Counted from the first letter of the stretch, positions 47,792 through 59,220 are shown. The stretch is 64,000 nt of DNA from Pseudorhodoferax sp. Leaf265 (GCF_001422365.1 NZ_LMMT01000040.1:789-64788); one strand, 5' to 3'. Notes: generated from the sequence alone by a model not told the origin. Translations and numbers: made by a program.

Positions 47792-49077
47792 TCGCGGCTC
47801 TCCTGGGTGGCGGTCGTGGCGGGTTGCGGATCGCGCGCCAGCCGCAGTCCCGAGAACTGCCAGCGCGCGTGCGGCGGAAAGAAGTTGCGGTAGCTGGGCC
47901 GCGCGTGGCCGGCCGGCGTCGCCAGGCTGGCGCCGCGCAGCACGATCTGGCCGACCATGAACTTGCCGTTGTATTCGCCGACGGCACCGGCCAGCGGCTT
48001 GAAGCCCGGATAGGGTTCGTAGGACGAGCGCGTCCATTGCCAGACCTTGCCTGCCATGTCGCGCAGGCCGTCCATGCCATGGGCCGCCTCCCATTCGAAT
48101 TCGGTCGGCAGCCGCGCGCCGGCCCATTCGGCATAGGCCGCGGCCTCGTAGAAGCTCAGTTGCATCACAGGCGCCGCCGGGTCCAGTGCCTGCACGCCGG
48201 TCAGACCGAACACCTGCCAGTCGTCGGACGGTGCGCGGGGGTCACCGGGCGCGAGCCAGTACGGCGGCGCCTGCCAGCCCTGCGCCTGCACATGGCCCCA
48301 GCCGTCGGACAGCCACAGGCCGGCGCGGCGGTAGCCGCCGTCTTCGATGAAGCGCAGGTAGTCGCCGCAGCTGACGAGCCGCTCGGCGATCTCGTAGGCG
48401 GGCAGCAGCCGGCGGTGGCGCGGCCCCTCGTTGTCGAAGGCGAAGCCGGTGCCGTCGTGGCCGACTTCGACAATGGCCTCTGGCCGGCGGACCCAGCGCA
48501 AGGGCTCGGGCTGTTCGCGCACCAGCCGCAACGGCGCGGCGTCGGCCGGCGCATAGGCCGGCAGCAGCGGGTTGCACGACAGCGCGTGCAGCACGTCGGT
48601 CAGCAGCAGTTCCTGGTGCTGCTGCTCGTGCTGCAGGCCCAGCTCCAGCAGCGGCGCTGCCGCTGCCCAGGCCGGCGCACCGGCCTCGGCGATGAAGCGT
48701 TCGACGGCCGCATCCACATGGCGGCGGTAGGCCAGCACCTCGTCGACGCCGGGCCGCGTGAGCAGGCCACGCTGCGGCCGCGGATGGCGCGGGCCCAGCG
48801 CCTCGTAGTACGAGTTGAACAGGTAGAAGAAGCGCGCATCGAACGCCGCGTAGCCCGGCCACAGCGGCTGCAGCAGCACGGCCTCGAAGAACCAGCTGGT
48901 GTGCGCGAGATGCCACTTGGTCGGGCTGGCGTCGGGCATGGACTGCACGCACTGGTCTTCCGCTGACAGCGGCGCGGCCAGGGCCAGCGAATGGCTGCGC
49001 ACGGATCCGAAGCGCTGGAACAGCCCTTCGCGCGCATGCGGCACGGCCAAGTCGGCCAGACGAGAGGAAACGGTCAT
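47788..49077 (-). CDS. egtB: Ergothioneine biosynthesis sulfoxide synthase EgtB
   Basis: The 429-residue protein has a DinB-like domain with WHLAHTSWFFE (residues 55-65) and the HX3HXE iron motif LQHEQQHQELLL (H150, H154, E156), then a C-terminal FGly-sulfatase-type domain with DNEGPRHRRLLPAYEIAERLV, RLPTEFEWEAA, MAGKVWQWTRS and SYRNFFPPHARWQFSGLRLARD. It couples hercynine to a thiol (gamma-glutamyl-cysteine or cysteine) with O2. It overlaps egtD. ATG 49077 has a Shine-Dalgarno (CGAGGG). Confidence 0.95.
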   Translation of the reverse strand: MTVSSRLADLAVPHAREGLFQRFGSVRSHSLALAAPLSAEDQCVQSMPDASPTKWHLAHTSWFFEAVLLQPLWPGYAAFDARFFYLFNSYYEALGPRHPRPQRGLLTRPGVDEVLAYRRHVDAAVERFIAEAGAPAWAAAAPLLELGLQHEQQHQELLLTDVLHALSCNPLLPAYAPADAAPLRLVREQPEPLRWVRRPEAIVEVGHDGTGFAFDNEGPRHRRLLPAYEIAERLVSCGDYLRFIEDGGYRRAGLWLSDGWGHVQAQGWQAPPYWLAPGDPRAPSDDWQVFGLTGVQALDPAAPVMQLSFYEAAAYAEWAGARLPTEFEWEAAHGMDGLRDMAGKVWQWTRSSYEPYPGFKPLAGAVGEYNGKFMVGQIVLRGASLATPAGHARPSYRNFFPPHARWQFSGLRLARDPQPATTATQESRE

Positions 49078-49307
49078 GCAAGCCCTCGTTATCGTAGGTT
49101 CTTGTGCGGCTTCGCACAGCAAAGTGCAGACCATAGGCCAGCCCGCGGCGCGCAAGCGTCGCTGGCAGGCCGCTGCCGTTGTCGGCGCCGGGCGGCCCGC
49201 CATGCAGGACCAAGCCTACACCGCCTGGGCGGCAAGGGCATTCACCGATTCGACGCCGGCACGGCGCTTGCCTAGACTGCAACCACCACAACCCAGGGAG
49301 TTCCGCC

Positions 49308-49745
49308 ATGTACAAGCGCATCCTGCTCGCCTACGACGGGTCCGAAGCCGGCCAGAAGGCCTTGCTCGACTGCGGCGACCTGGCCCACCTGAGCGGTGCG
49401 GCCCTGACGCTGATCGCCGTGATGCCCCTGCACGTGGGCTCCATCGGCCTGGAGGTGGGGGTGTACGACCAGGTGGCCGAGGAGCGCGAACGCGGGCGCC
49501 ACCAGGCCGTGCTCGACGCCGGCCTGGCGCGGTTGCGCGCCGCCGGCCACAACGTCACCGGCGAGGTGGTCACGGGCGACTCGGTGACCGAGATCACGCG
49601 CCGCGCCAAGGAGATCGACGCCGACCTGATCGTGGTCGGCCACAAGCACCTGGAGAACTGGGCCGCGCGCTGGTGGCAGGGTGCCATCTCGGGCGCACTG
49701 ATCGAGCATGCGCACTGCAGCGTGCTCGTCTCCATCGTGCGCTGA
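49308..49745 (+). CDS. Universal stress protein (UspA family)
   Basis: The 145-residue UspA domain starts KRILLAYDGSEAGQKALLDC and ends ISGALIEHAHCSVLVSIV. The ATP-binding G-2x-G-9x-G-S/T loop is not clearly present: VVGHKHLENWAARWWQGAIS follows instead, as in a Trp-rich subgroup. It is a cytoplasmic stress protein. ATG 49308 lies after a good Shine-Dalgarno (AGGGAG). A hairpin terminator follows its stop. Confidence 0.92.
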   Translation: MYKRILLAYDGSEAGQKALLDCGDLAHLSGAALTLIAVMPLHVGSIGLEVGVYDQVAEERERGRHQAVLDAGLARLRAAGHNVTGEVVTGDSVTEITRRAKEIDADLIVVGHKHLENWAARWWQGAISGALIEHAHCSVLVSIVR

Positions 49746-49761
49746 GAACGGTTCTCACCGG

Positions 49762-49787
49762 CCCGCCGCCGTGGCGGGTCTTTGGTT
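49762..49787 (+). terminator. Hairpin terminator after the universal stress gene
   Basis: CCCGCC (49762-49767) pairs with GGCGGG (49773-49778) around GCCGT, followed by a T-rich TCTTTGGTT. It lies 17 bases past the stop. A second inverted repeat, TGAGAACGGTTCTCA (49743-49757), overlaps the stop codon. Confidence 0.55.
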
Positions 49788-49922
49788 CGGCGCGCCGTTG
49801 CGAGTTGTTATCATTTGAAACGGTGCCGGCCGCCTTGCGCGAGGTGCCGGAGCCACCGCTGGCCGCCCGTGCCTCGCGCACCTCTCGCCGCGGCCACGCA
49901 GCCCCACCAACGCCGCCGACCC

Positions 49923-51158
49923 ATGCCCGCCACGGACGATTCTTCCGCGCTGTCTCCTGCGCATTCCTCTCGCAGCCCCTGGCCCCGTCGCATGCTCTGG
50001 CTGGGCCTGCTGGCCGGCGCCGGCGCACTGGTCTGGCACGTTCTCCTGCGCCCGCCCAAGGGGCCGCCGCCCGGGCCCGACCCGTGGTCCGGCGCAGTGC
50101 CCGTGCGCGTGGAACCCGCGCGCAGCGAAGACTTCACCGTGCAGCTGCGCTCCATCGGCACGGTCATGCCCTTCGACACGGTCACGGTGCGCAGCCGCGT
50201 CAACGGCCAGCTGGCGCGCGTGCTGGTGCGCGAAGGCCAGCAGGTCGCGCGCGGCCAGCTGCTGGCCGAGATCGACCCCGAGCCGCTGCGCGTGGCGCTG
50301 GCGCAGATGCTGGGCCAGCAACAGCAGAACCTGGCCCAGTTGCGCAACGCCGAGAGCGAGCTGGCGCGCTACGAGCAGCTGTTCCAGCGCGATGCCGTGG
50401 CGCGCCAGACGCTGGAGCGCCAGCGCGCCCAGGTGCAGCAGCTGCGCGGCACGCTGCAGATCGACCAGGCCCAGGTCGACCACGCGCGGCTGCAGCTCTC
50501 GTACACGCGCATCACCGCGCCGATCGCGGGCCGCGTCGGCCTGCGCCGCATGGACGCCGGCAACCTGGTCACGGCCAACGACACCAACGGTTTGTTCACG
50601 CTCACGCAGACCCAGCCCGTGGCCGTGCTGTTCAACGTGCCCGAGCCGCAGGTGGCCGAGGTGCGCTTCGCGCATGCGGGCAAGAGCACGCCCGTGGCAG
50701 AAGCCTGGGACCGCGACAACCGCCAGCGCCTGGCCGCGGGCCGGCTCGACACGCTGGACAACCAGATCGATGCGGCCACCGGCACGCTCAAGCTCAAGGC
50801 GCGCTTCGAGAACAGCGACGACGCGCTGTTCCCCAACCAGTTCGTGAACCTGCGCCTGGCGCTGCGCGCGCTGCCCGGCGCCGTGACCGTGGCCACCGAC
50901 GCCGTGCAGTTCGGCTCGCGCGGCAGCTATGTCTACGTGGTCGCCGACGGCAAGGCGCAGGTGCGCATGCTGACACTGGGGCCCGCAGGCGGCGGCCGCA
51001 CCGTGGTCGAAAAGGGGCTGCAGGCCGGCGAGCCCGTGGTGCTCGAAGGCCTGGACCGGCTCGAGGACGGCCGCGCGGTGACCCTGGTCGAGCAACCCGA
51101 CCTGCCGGCGAACTCGCCACTGGCCACGGCGGAGCAACCCGCCCCTGCGGCGCGTTGA
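49923..51158 (+). CDS. mdtA: RND efflux periplasmic adaptor (MdtA-like)
   Basis: The 411-residue adaptor has a membrane anchor ([19 protein letters not shown]), a biotinyl-lipoyl domain ([34 protein letters not shown]), an alpha hairpin, and a beta-barrel ([20 protein letters not shown]). It bridges the inner-membrane pumps and outer-membrane channel. It is first in mdtA-mdtB-mdtC-channel, five bases before mdtB. No regulator gene is adjacent; its promoter must lie in the 177-base gap after the stress gene. ATG 49923 was chosen by the anchor position. Confidence 0.93.
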   Translation: MPATDDSSALSPAHSSRSPWPRRMLWLGLLAGAGALVWHVLLRPPKGPPPGPDPWSGAVPVRVEPARSEDFTVQLRSIGTVMPFDTVTVRSRVNGQLARVLVREGQQVARGQLLAEIDPEPLRVALAQMLGQQQQNLAQLRNAESELARYEQLFQRDAVARQTLERQRAQVQQLRGTLQIDQAQVDHARLQLSYTRITAPIAGRVGLRRMDAGNLVTANDTNGLFTLTQTQPVAVLFNVPEPQVAEVRFAHAGKSTPVAEAWDRDNRQRLAAGRLDTLDNQIDAATGTLKLKARFENSDDALFPNQFVNLRLALRALPGAVTVATDAVQFGSRGSYVYVVADGKAQVRMLTLGPAGGGRTVVEKGLQAGEPVVLEGLDRLEDGRAVTLVEQPDLPANSPLATAEQPAPAAR

Positions 51159-51162
51159 CGCC

Positions 51163-54100
51163 GTGGCTGCGCCCGCCTCCCCCTCCTCCCTGTCGCGCCC
51201 CTTCATCCTGCGCCCGGTCGCCACGGCGCTGCTGATGCTGGCCGTGCTGATCGCAGGCCTCTTGGCCTGGCGCCAGCTGCCCGTGGCCGCGCTGCCGCAG
51301 GTGGACTACCCCGTCATCCAGGTCTTCACCTTCCAGCCCGGCGCCAGCCCCGACGTGACGGCGCGCACCGTCACCGCGCCGCTGGAGCGCCGGCTGGGCC
51401 AGATCCCGGGCCTGGCGCAGATGGCCTCCACCAGCTCGGCCGGCGCCTCGGTCATCACGCTGCGGTTCGCGCTGCAGGTCGACCTGGGCGTGGCCGAGCA
51501 GGAGGTGCAGGCGGCGATCCAGACGGCCGCGAGCCTCTTGCCCACCGACCTGCCGACGCCGCCGATCTACCGCAAGGTCAACCCGGCCGACACGCCCATC
51601 CTGACGCTGGCCATCACGTCGGACACGCTGGCGCTGCCGCGCGTGGTCGACCTCGTGGACACGCGCATGGCCGGCCAGCTCTCGCGCCTGCCCGGCGTGG
51701 GCCTGGTGAGCCTGGCCGGTGGCCAGCGCCCCGCCATCCGCGTGCGGGCCAACAGCCGCGCGCTGGCCGCCAACGGTCTCACGCTGGAGGAGCTGCGCAG
51801 CGCGATTGCCGCGGCCAACAGCAACCAGCCCAAGGGCAGCTTCGACGGCGCGATCCGCAGCACCATGCTGGACGCCAACGACCAGCTGCGCTCGGTGGAG
51901 GAGTACCGCCGCCTGGTCGTGGCCTGGAAGGACGGCGCGCCGCTGCGCCTGGCCGATGTGGCGCAGGTCGGCGACGGTGCAGAGGACCGCTTCCTCGCGG
52001 CCTGGGCCGGCATGGCCTGCGCGCCGGAGCAGAACGCGAAATGCGGCCTGGCCCCGGCCGTGCTGCTCAACATCCAGCGCCAGCCCGGCGCCAACGTGAT
52101 CGCCGTGGCCGACCAGGTGCGCGCGCTGCTGCCGCAGCTCACGGCCACTTTGCCGGCGGCCGTCAAGGTGCAGATCGTGTCGGACCGCACCGAGAGCATC
52201 CGCGCCTCGGTACGCGATGTGCAGAAGGAGCTGCTGTTCGCCATCGGCCTCGTGGTGCTGGTCACCTTCGTATTCCTGCGAACGCTGCCGGCGACCATCA
52301 TCCCCAGCGTGGCCGTGCCGCTCTCGCTGGTCGGCAGCTTCGCGGCCATGCTGCTGCTGGGCTACTCGCTGAACAACCTCTCGCTGATGGCGCTGACGAT
52401 TGCCACGGGCTTCGTGGTGGACGACGCCATCGTGATGCTGGAGAACATCGCGCGCCACCGCGAGAACGGCGCCGGGCCCATGGAGGCCGCGCTCAAGGGG
52501 GCGGGAGAGATCGGCTTCACCTTAGTTTCTCTGACGGTGTCGCTCGTGGCCGTGCTGATCCCGTTGCTGTTCATGGGCGATGTGGTGGGCCGGCTGTTCC
52601 ACGAGTTCGCGGTCACGCTGGCCGTGGCCATCGCCATCTCGCTCGTGGTCTCGCTCACGCTGACGCCCATGATGGCTGCGCGCATGCTGACGCGCCCCGC
52701 CAAACACGCCGAGCGCGACTGGCTCTCCTCCACGATCGACAGCTATGGCCGCGCGCTCGACTGGGTGCTGGCCCGCCAGCCGCTCGCGCTGCTGGCCATG
52801 CTGGCCACGCTGGTGCTGACGGCCCTGCTCTACCTCGCTGTGCCCAAGGGATTCTTCCCGGTGCAGGACGCGGGTGCGATCCAGGTCGTGACCGAGGCGC
52901 CGCAAAGCGTGTCTTTCGCCGCGATGGCCGAGCGCCAGCAGGCCCTGGCCAGCGCGCTGCTGGACCAGCCGCCCGTGGCCAGCGTCTCGTCCTTCATCGG
53001 CGTGGACGGCAACAACCCCACGCTCAACAGCGGCCGCATGCTGCTGACCTTGGCACCGCATGCCGAGCGCAGCGTCTCGGCGGCTGAACTCATCGAACGC
53101 CTGCGCCAGCGCGCCCAGCAGGTGCCCGGCATCCAGGCCTGGTTCCAGCCCGTGCAGGAACTCGGCATGGAAGACCGCGTGAGCCGCACGCAATACCAGT
53201 TCACGCTGAGTTCGCCCGACAGCGCCCTGCTGGCCGACTGGACCCAGCGCATGCAGCAGGCCCTGGCCCAGCGGCCCGAGCTGGCCGACGTGGCCCACAA
53301 CCTGCAGCGCGAGGGCCTGCAGGCCAGCCTGGAGATCGACCGCGATGCCGCAGCGCGGCTGGGCCTGCGCATGGCCGACATCGCCTCGGCCCTGCAGAGC
53401 GCCTTCGGCCAGCGCCAGATCAGCACCCTGTTCACGCACGCCAGCCAGTACCGTGTGGTGCTGGAGAGCGATGACGCGGCCGGTGGCGGCCTGCGCGCGC
53501 TGGAGGGCATCTACGTGAAGCCATCCACCACGGATGCACGCCCCGTGCCGCTGTCCGCGGTGGCGCGCGTGGTCGAGCGCCGAGCGCCGTTGGCCATCGA
53601 CCACCAGGGCCAGTTCCCGGCCGTCACGCTGTCGTTCAACCTCGCGCCTGGCCAGTCGCTGGGCGCGGCCGTGACCGCCATCCAGGCCGTGCAGCAAGAG
53701 ATCGCGCTGCCAGCGTCCGTGGAACTGCGCTTGCAGGGCGCGGCCGAAGCCTTCCGCAGTTCCCTGGCCAACACGCTGTGGCTGATCCTCGCGGCCGTGG
53801 TCGTGATGTACCTGGTGCTGGGCATGCTCTACGAGAGCGCCGTGCACCCGCTGACCATCCTGTCCACGCTGCCCTCGGCGACGGTGGGCGCGCTCGCCGC
53901 GCTGCTGCTGATGGACCGTCCGCTGGACCTGATCGCCGTGATCGGCATCGTGCTCTTGATCGGCCTGGTCAAGAAGAACGGCATCATGATGGTGGACTTC
54001 GCGCTCGACGCGCAGCGCCGCCTCGGCATGCCTGCGCGCGAGGCCATCCACCGCGCCGCGCTGCTGCGTTTCCGCCCCATCCTCATGACCACGCTGGCCG

Positions 54101-54288
54101 CGTTGTTCGGCGCCGTGCCGCTCATGCTGGCCAGCGGCTCGGGCGCCGAGCTGCGCCAGCCGCTGGGCATCGTGATGGTGGGCGGGCTCATCGTGAGCCA
54201 GGTGCTCACGCTGTTCACGACCCCCGTGGTCTACCTGGCCTTCGACCGCCTGGGCAAGCGGCGCGCGCCGCAGGCGCAAGCTGCGTGA
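51163..54288 (+). CDS. mdtB: RND multidrug transporter permease (MdtB-like)
   Basis: The 1041-residue protein has 12 membrane segments and two periplasmic loops in the RND layout. [21 protein letters not shown] is TM1. TM4 carries the proton-relay Asp pair in [16 protein letters not shown]. The family-length match and tandem partner support MdtB. MdtB and MdtC form a mixed trimer that exports amphipathic drugs and bile salts using the proton gradient. GTG 51163 was chosen from the N-terminal helix and gap to mdtA. It overlaps mdtC by four bases. Confidence 0.93.
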   Translation: MAAPASPSSLSRPFILRPVATALLMLAVLIAGLLAWRQLPVAALPQVDYPVIQVFTFQPGASPDVTARTVTAPLERRLGQIPGLAQMASTSSAGASVITLRFALQVDLGVAEQEVQAAIQTAASLLPTDLPTPPIYRKVNPADTPILTLAITSDTLALPRVVDLVDTRMAGQLSRLPGVGLVSLAGGQRPAIRVRANSRALAANGLTLEELRSAIAAANSNQPKGSFDGAIRSTMLDANDQLRSVEEYRRLVVAWKDGAPLRLADVAQVGDGAEDRFLAAWAGMACAPEQNAKCGLAPAVLLNIQRQPGANVIAVADQVRALLPQLTATLPAAVKVQIVSDRTESIRASVRDVQKELLFAIGLVVLVTFVFLRTLPATIIPSVAVPLSLVGSFAAMLLLGYSLNNLSLMALTIATGFVVDDAIVMLENIARHRENGAGPMEAALKGAGEIGFTLVSLTVSLVAVLIPLLFMGDVVGRLFHEFAVTLAVAIAISLVVSLTLTPMMAARMLTRPAKHAERDWLSSTIDSYGRALDWVLARQPLALLAMLATLVLTALLYLAVPKGFFPVQDAGAIQVVTEAPQSVSFAAMAERQQALASALLDQPPVASVSSFIGVDGNNPTLNSGRMLLTLAPHAERSVSAAELIERLRQRAQQVPGIQAWFQPVQELGMEDRVSRTQYQFTLSSPDSALLADWTQRMQQALAQRPELADVAHNLQREGLQASLEIDRDAAARLGLRMADIASALQSAFGQRQISTLFTHASQYRVVLESDDAAGGGLRALEGIYVKPSTTDARPVPLSAVARVVERRAPLAIDHQGQFPAVTLSFNLAPGQSLGAAVTAIQAVQQEIALPASVELRLQGAAEAFRSSLANTLWLILAAVVVMYLVLGMLYESAVHPLTILSTLPSATVGALAALLLMDRPLDLIAVIGIVLLIGLVKKNGIMMVDFALDAQRRLGMPAREAIHRAALLRFRPILMTTLAALFGAVPLMLASGSGAELRQPLGIVMVGGLIVSQVLTLFTTPVVYLAFDRLGKRRAPQAQAA

Positions 54289-57200
54289 AGACCCTCTCGC
54301 GCTTCTTCATCCACCGGCCCGTGGCCAGCGCGATGCTGGCCATCGCGGTGCTGCTCGCGGGCCTGCTGGCCCTGCGCCTCCTGCCCGTAGCGCCGCTGCC
54401 GCGCGTGGACTTCCCGGTGATCCAGGTGCGCGCCAACCTGCCCGGCGCCAGCCCCGAGAGCATGGCCGCCACCGTGGCCGGCCCGCTGGAGCGCGCGCTG
54501 GGCAGCATCGCCGGCGTGCAGCGCATCCAGTCCAGCAGCAACCAGGGTGCGACCAGCGTGACGCTGGAGTTCGACCTGGACCGCAACGTGGACGAGGCCG
54601 CGCGCGAGGTGCAGGCCGCCATCAACGCCGCGCGCAGCCAGCTGCCCTCGGGCATGCGCGAGAACCCGGGCTTTGTGAAGCTCAACCCCTCGCAGTCGCC
54701 CATCATGGCGCTGGCCCTGTCCTCGCCGCGGCTGCCGTCATCAAAGCTCTACGACAACGCCTCCACCATCCTGGCGCAGAAGATCGCGCAGATCGTCGGC
54801 GTGGGCGAGGTCAGCGTGGACGGCGCCTCGCTGCCGGCCGTGCGCGTGCAGGTCAACCCCGAGGCGCTGGCGCACCGCGGCATGGCGCTGGAGGATGTGC
54901 GCAGCGCGCTGGCGGATGCCAACGCCTGGCAGCCGCTGGGCCAGGTCGAGCAGGACGCACGGCGCTGGCAGCTCACGCTGGCCGCGCCGCTGCGCACCGC
55001 GGCCGATTTCGCGCAGCTGGTGGTGCGGCACGATGCCAACGCGCTGGTGCGCCTGGCCGACGTGGCCGAGGTCACGGACGCCACCGAGAACCGCTACGCC
55101 AGCGGCTACCACAACGACCGCCCGGCCGTGGTGCTGCTCATCAGCCGCCGCGCCGACGCCAACATCGTGCAGACCACCGACGCCATCCGCGCCCAGCTAC
55201 CGCAGCTGCGCGCGCTGCTGCCGGCGGACACCGAGCTGCGCGTGGTGATGGACCGCTCGCCGGGCATCCGCGCCACGCTGCGCGAGGCAAAGGTCACGCT
55301 GCTGCTGTCCTGCGCGCTCGTGGTGGCCGTGGTCTGGGCCTTCCTGGGCAGCATGCGCTCCGCGCTGATCCCGGCACTGGCCCTGCCGGTCTCGCTGGTC
55401 GGCGCCTTCGCCGTGATGTGGTGGCAGGGCTTCTCGCTCAACAACCTCTCGCTGATGGCGCTGATCGTGGCCGCCGGCCTGGTGGTGGACGACGCCATCG
55501 TGGTGCTGGAGAACATCCAGCGCCACACCGAGCGCGCGCGCGCCGCCCAGGCCGCCGCCGGGCAGCGCGAGGTCGGCCGCCGCACGGTCTGGCGCGCGGC
55601 CCTGCGCGGCGCGGGCGAGGTCGGCTTCACGCTGGTGGCCATGAACCTGGCGCTGGTCGTGGTCTTCGTCTCCACGCTGTTCATGGGCGGCGTGGTCGAG
55701 CGGCTGTTCCGCGAGTTCGCGATCACGCTGGTGGCGGCCATGCTGATCTCGCTGGCGGTCTCAGGCACGCTGACGCCGGCCCTGTGCGCGCACGGGCTGC
55801 CGGCCGGCGCGCCGAAGCCGCCGGGCCGCGCTGCGCGCTGGTTCGCCGGCCTGCTGGCCGATCTGCAGCGGGGCTACGGCCGCAGCCTGGCCTTCGCGCT
55901 GCGCCACCGCGTGCCCACGCTGCTGGTGCTGGCCACCACCGTGGCGCTCAACGTCTGGCTCTACCTGGCGATCCCCAAGGGCATGCTGCCGCAGCAGGAC
56001 ACGGGCCAGATCGGCGGCTTCGTGCGCGGCGACGACGCCTTCTCGTTCCAGGTCATGCAGCCCAAGATCGAGACCTTCCGCAAGCTGCTCGTCGCCGACC
56101 CCGGTGTGGCCGACGTGACGGGCTCCAGCGGCGGGCGCGGCGGCATCAGCAACTCGTTCTTCCGCATCCGCCTGAAGCCGCTCGCGGAGCGCGGCGAGCC
56201 GGCTGCCCACGTGGCCGCCCGGCTGCGTGCCGCCGCGCCGGCCGTGGCCGGCGGCATCCTGATCCTGTGGGTGGACCAGGACATCCGCCTGTCCAGCCAG
56301 GGCGGCGACGGGGAATACCTGTTCGTGATGCGTTCCGATTCGCTCGAAGACCTGCGCCGCTGGACGCGGCCGGTCGGCGAGGCGCTGCGCCAGTTGCCAG
56401 AGCTGGTCGGCGTGGACATTCCAGGGGGAGAAGAGGCCCAGCAGGTGGTGCTGGAGGTGGACCGCGAGGCCGCACGCCGGCTCGGCGTGCGCATGGAGAC
56501 CATCGCATCCGCCCTCAACAACGCCTTCTCGCAACGCCAGGTGGCGACCATCTACGACCCGCTCAACCAGTACCGTGTGGTCATGGAAGCCGATCCGCGC
56601 AACGCCAGCGAGCCCGCGGCGCTGGCCCAAGTGCAGCTGCAGGGCGAGGCCGGGCAGCGCGTGCCGCTCAGCGCCGTCGCCAGCTGGCGCTACGGCCTCA
56701 CGCGCGACCGCGTGTTCCACGACGCGCAGTCTGCCGCCATCGGCATCGGCTACGGCCTGGCACCCGGCATCTCGCTGCAGCAGGCGCAGCAGGCCATCGC
56801 GCGGGCCGTGGGCGGCGTGATGCTGCCGGCCAGCATCAGCCATGGCGAGCGCGGCGAGGATCCCGGCAGCCTGCAGGCCACGCTCAAGCGCCAGCCGCTC
56901 TTGATCCTCGCGGTACTGCTGACGGTCTACCTGGTGCTGGGCATGCTCTACGAAAGCACGCTGCACCCGCTCACCATCCTGTCCACGCTGCCCTCGGCCG
57001 GCGTCGGTGCGCTGCTCGCGCTCACACTGTCGGGCACCGAGTTCAGCCTGATTGCGCTGCTGGGCCTGTTCCTCCTGATCGGCGTGGTCATGAAGAACGC
57101 CATCCTCATGGTCGACTTCGCGCTGGTCGTGCAGCGCGAACAGGGCCTCGCGCCCGAGGCCGCCATCCATGAGGCCGCGCTGCGCCGGCTGCGCCCCATC

Positions 57201-57410
57201 CTGATGACCAACCTGGCCGCGCTGCTGGGCGCCATGCCGCTGGTGCTGGGCCTGGGCGAAGGCTCGGAACTGCGGCGCCCGCTGGGAATCGCCATCGTCG
57301 GCGGCCTGGCCATGAGCCAGCTGCTGACGCTCTACACCACGCCCGTGGTCTACCTTGCCCTGGAGCGCCTGCGCCAGCGCTTCATCCGCCACGCGGCCGC
57401 GCCCGCCTGA
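54285..57410 (+). CDS. mdtC: RND multidrug transporter permease (MdtC-like)
   Basis: The 1041-residue paralogue of the preceding gene starts [20 protein letters not shown] and has [17 protein letters not shown] in TM4 with the Asp pair, and [19 protein letters not shown] near the C-terminal TM10. The start is GTG 54285, overlapping the mdtB stop as GTGA. It acts with MdtB and MdtA. An extended upstream frame is mdtB's shadow. The channel gene starts 5 bases after its stop. Confidence 0.93.
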   Translation: MKTLSRFFIHRPVASAMLAIAVLLAGLLALRLLPVAPLPRVDFPVIQVRANLPGASPESMAATVAGPLERALGSIAGVQRIQSSSNQGATSVTLEFDLDRNVDEAAREVQAAINAARSQLPSGMRENPGFVKLNPSQSPIMALALSSPRLPSSKLYDNASTILAQKIAQIVGVGEVSVDGASLPAVRVQVNPEALAHRGMALEDVRSALADANAWQPLGQVEQDARRWQLTLAAPLRTAADFAQLVVRHDANALVRLADVAEVTDATENRYASGYHNDRPAVVLLISRRADANIVQTTDAIRAQLPQLRALLPADTELRVVMDRSPGIRATLREAKVTLLLSCALVVAVVWAFLGSMRSALIPALALPVSLVGAFAVMWWQGFSLNNLSLMALIVAAGLVVDDAIVVLENIQRHTERARAAQAAAGQREVGRRTVWRAALRGAGEVGFTLVAMNLALVVVFVSTLFMGGVVERLFREFAITLVAAMLISLAVSGTLTPALCAHGLPAGAPKPPGRAARWFAGLLADLQRGYGRSLAFALRHRVPTLLVLATTVALNVWLYLAIPKGMLPQQDTGQIGGFVRGDDAFSFQVMQPKIETFRKLLVADPGVADVTGSSGGRGGISNSFFRIRLKPLAERGEPAAHVAARLRAAAPAVAGGILILWVDQDIRLSSQGGDGEYLFVMRSDSLEDLRRWTRPVGEALRQLPELVGVDIPGGEEAQQVVLEVDREAARRLGVRMETIASALNNAFSQRQVATIYDPLNQYRVVMEADPRNASEPAALAQVQLQGEAGQRVPLSAVASWRYGLTRDRVFHDAQSAAIGIGYGLAPGISLQQAQQAIARAVGGVMLPASISHGERGEDPGSLQATLKRQPLLILAVLLTVYLVLGMLYESTLHPLTILSTLPSAGVGALLALTLSGTEFSLIALLGLFLLIGVVMKNAILMVDFALVVQREQGLAPEAAIHEAALRRLRPILMTNLAALLGAMPLVLGLGEGSELRRPLGIAIVGGLAMSQLLTLYTTPVVYLALERLRQRFIRHAAAPA

Positions 57411-57414
57411 CACC

Positions 57415-58800
57415 ATGCTCCTGCCCCGCCCTGCCTACGCCATCCTGGCCGCGCTGCTGAGCGCCTGTGCCAGCACGCCCGAATACCAGGCGCCGCAGAT
57501 CGTGCTGCCGCCGGCCTTCGTGCATGCCGCGCCTGCTGCCGAAACGCCTGACATCGCCGCCGACTGGTGGAACGCATATGCCGACGCCGAGCTCGACCGC
57601 CTGCTGCGCCAGGTCGGCCAGGCCAATGCCGAACTCGCGCAGGCCGAGGCCCGCTGGCGCCAGGCCCTGGCCCTGGTCGATGCCGCGCGCGCGCTGGAGC
57701 AGCCGCAGCTCGGTGCCAGCGCCACCGCCACGCGCAGCGGTGCCAGCCGCGCCAGCAGTGCCACCGGCACCGGCACGGCGCTGTCCACCGGCCTCACGCT
57801 GGCCTGGACGCCCGACCTCTGGGGCCGCGTGGCACAGCAGCGCAGCGCTGCCGAGGCCGGCGCCCAGGCCCAGGCCGCGCTGCTGGACGCCGCGCGGCTC
57901 GCGCTGCAGCTGTCGGCCGCGCAAGGCTATGTGCGGCTGCGCGCGCGCGACGCGCAGCTGGCCCTGCAGGCCCGGGCCGAGACCGCCTACGCGCGCTCGC
58001 TCGAACTCACGCGCGCGCAGTACCAGGCCGGCCTGGTGGCCCGCGCCGACGTGATCCAGGCCGAGACCCAGCTGCAGTCGCTGCGCACGCAGGTGTTCGC
58101 CATTGGCCGCCAGCGCGCGCTCGAAGCCAATGCCCTGGCGCTGCTGGCCGGCGCCACGCCGGCCGAGCTGCGCATTGCCGCGCACGACCAGGCCTTGCCA
58201 GCCATGCCGGCCGTGCCCACCGCGCTGCCGGCCGAACTGCTGCGCCGCCGCCCCGACCTGGCCGCGGCCGAACGGCAACTGGCGGCCGCCCACGCGCAGT
58301 GGGGCGTCTCCCAACGGGCCTGGCTGCCGGACCTCACGCTGTCGGCCAGCGGCGGCCTGCAAGGCGACAGACTGGCCAGCCTGCTGGACGCGCCGGCGCG
58401 CGTGTGGTCGCTGGGCCCGTCCCTGGCCGCCACGCTGTTCGACGGCGGCACACGCCGCGCCGCCGAGGCCCAGGCCCTGGCCGTCTACGACGCGCAGGCC
58501 GCAGCCTGGCGCGCCGGCGTACTGGCCGCCGTGCGCGAGACCGAGGACGCGCTGGCCCAGCTGGCCCTTCTTTCCGAGCAGGAGCGCGAGCAGCAGCGCC
58601 TGGTGGCGCTGGCAGCCGAGAACGAACAGGTCGTCGGCTACCGCTACGCGGCCGGCGAGATCAGCTTCCTCGAAGTCGCAACGGCGCAGAACCTCGCGCT
58701 GACGGCACGCCGCGACCTGCTGGATGTGCAGGCCGACCGGCTGGCCGCCAGCATGGCGCTGGTGGCGGCACTGGGCGGGGGCTGGCAGCCTGCACGCTGA
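57415..58800 (+). CDS. Outer-membrane efflux lipoprotein (NodT/OprM family)
   Basis: The 461-residue protein has a lipoprotein signal (AILAALLSACASTP; lipobox LSAC with Cys near residue 18), then two OEP repeats: ADWWNAYADAELDRLLRQVGQANAELAQAEAR, LTLAWTPDLWGRVAQQRS, YQAGLVARADVIQAETQL, LLRRRPDLAAAERQLAAAH and YRYAAGEISFLEVATAQNL. It forms the outer-membrane channel for the MdtABC pump. It is last in the operon, four bases after mdtC. Confidence 0.93.
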   Translation: MLLPRPAYAILAALLSACASTPEYQAPQIVLPPAFVHAAPAAETPDIAADWWNAYADAELDRLLRQVGQANAELAQAEARWRQALALVDAARALEQPQLGASATATRSGASRASSATGTGTALSTGLTLAWTPDLWGRVAQQRSAAEAGAQAQAALLDAARLALQLSAAQGYVRLRARDAQLALQARAETAYARSLELTRAQYQAGLVARADVIQAETQLQSLRTQVFAIGRQRALEANALALLAGATPAELRIAAHDQALPAMPAVPTALPAELLRRRPDLAAAERQLAAAHAQWGVSQRAWLPDLTLSASGGLQGDRLASLLDAPARVWSLGPSLAATLFDGGTRRAAEAQALAVYDAQAAAWRAGVLAAVRETEDALAQLALLSEQEREQQRLVALAAENEQVVGYRYAAGEISFLEVATAQNLALTARRDLLDVQADRLAASMALVAALGGGWQPAR

Positions 58801-58898
58801 GGCCTGTGCACACCCCGGCCTTGGCGCCGTGCAAGGGCACGCGGCGCCTGGCAGAGCCGTTACCATCGCCGCCCCCCACGACACCCCGGCAGCCCCCG

Positions 58899-59177
58899 AT
58901 GAGCGACTCCCCCCTACCGAATCCGCCTGGCGCACCCTGTGCCGCACCAGGCTATGCGCGATGGGAGCACGGCGAGCGGCAACGCTATTACGAGTTCCGG
59001 CGGCTGCAGGACCTGTGGGGCGCCTGGTCCACGGTGACGACCTGGGGCCGGATCGGCACCTCGCTGGGGCGCCAGGTCAGCAGTGCACTGGCGAACGCCG
59101 ACGCGGTCGACCTGGCCTTCAGCGGCATCGCCAGGCGGCGTGTTGCGGACGGCTACCTGCTGGTGGCCAGCGCCTAG
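58899..59177 (+). CDS. WGR-domain protein
   Basis: The 92-residue protein is one WGR domain: ARWEHGERQRYYEFRRLQD, WSTVTTWGRIGTSLGRQVSS, then ADAVDLAFSGIARRRVADGY. WGR domains bind nucleic acids in eukaryotic PARPs; in bacteria they are often small proteins or fused to other domains, and this one stands alone. Its function is unknown. It follows the efflux operon by 98 bases, and an IS630 relic begins 43 bases after it. ATG 58899 precedes the domain. Confidence 0.85.
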   Translation: MSDSPLPNPPGAPCAAPGYARWEHGERQRYYEFRRLQDLWGAWSTVTTWGRIGTSLGRQVSSALANADAVDLAFSGIARRRVADGYLLVASA

Positions 59178-59220
59178 TGTTCTGCCCCATCAATCCATCG
59201 GCACACAACTGCTTGGGGTG

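Noticed and set aside
49804-49820. A Fur-like TTATCATT element upstream of mdtA
   Set aside because: Only a half-match and no iron-related gene downstream; more likely promoter sequence.
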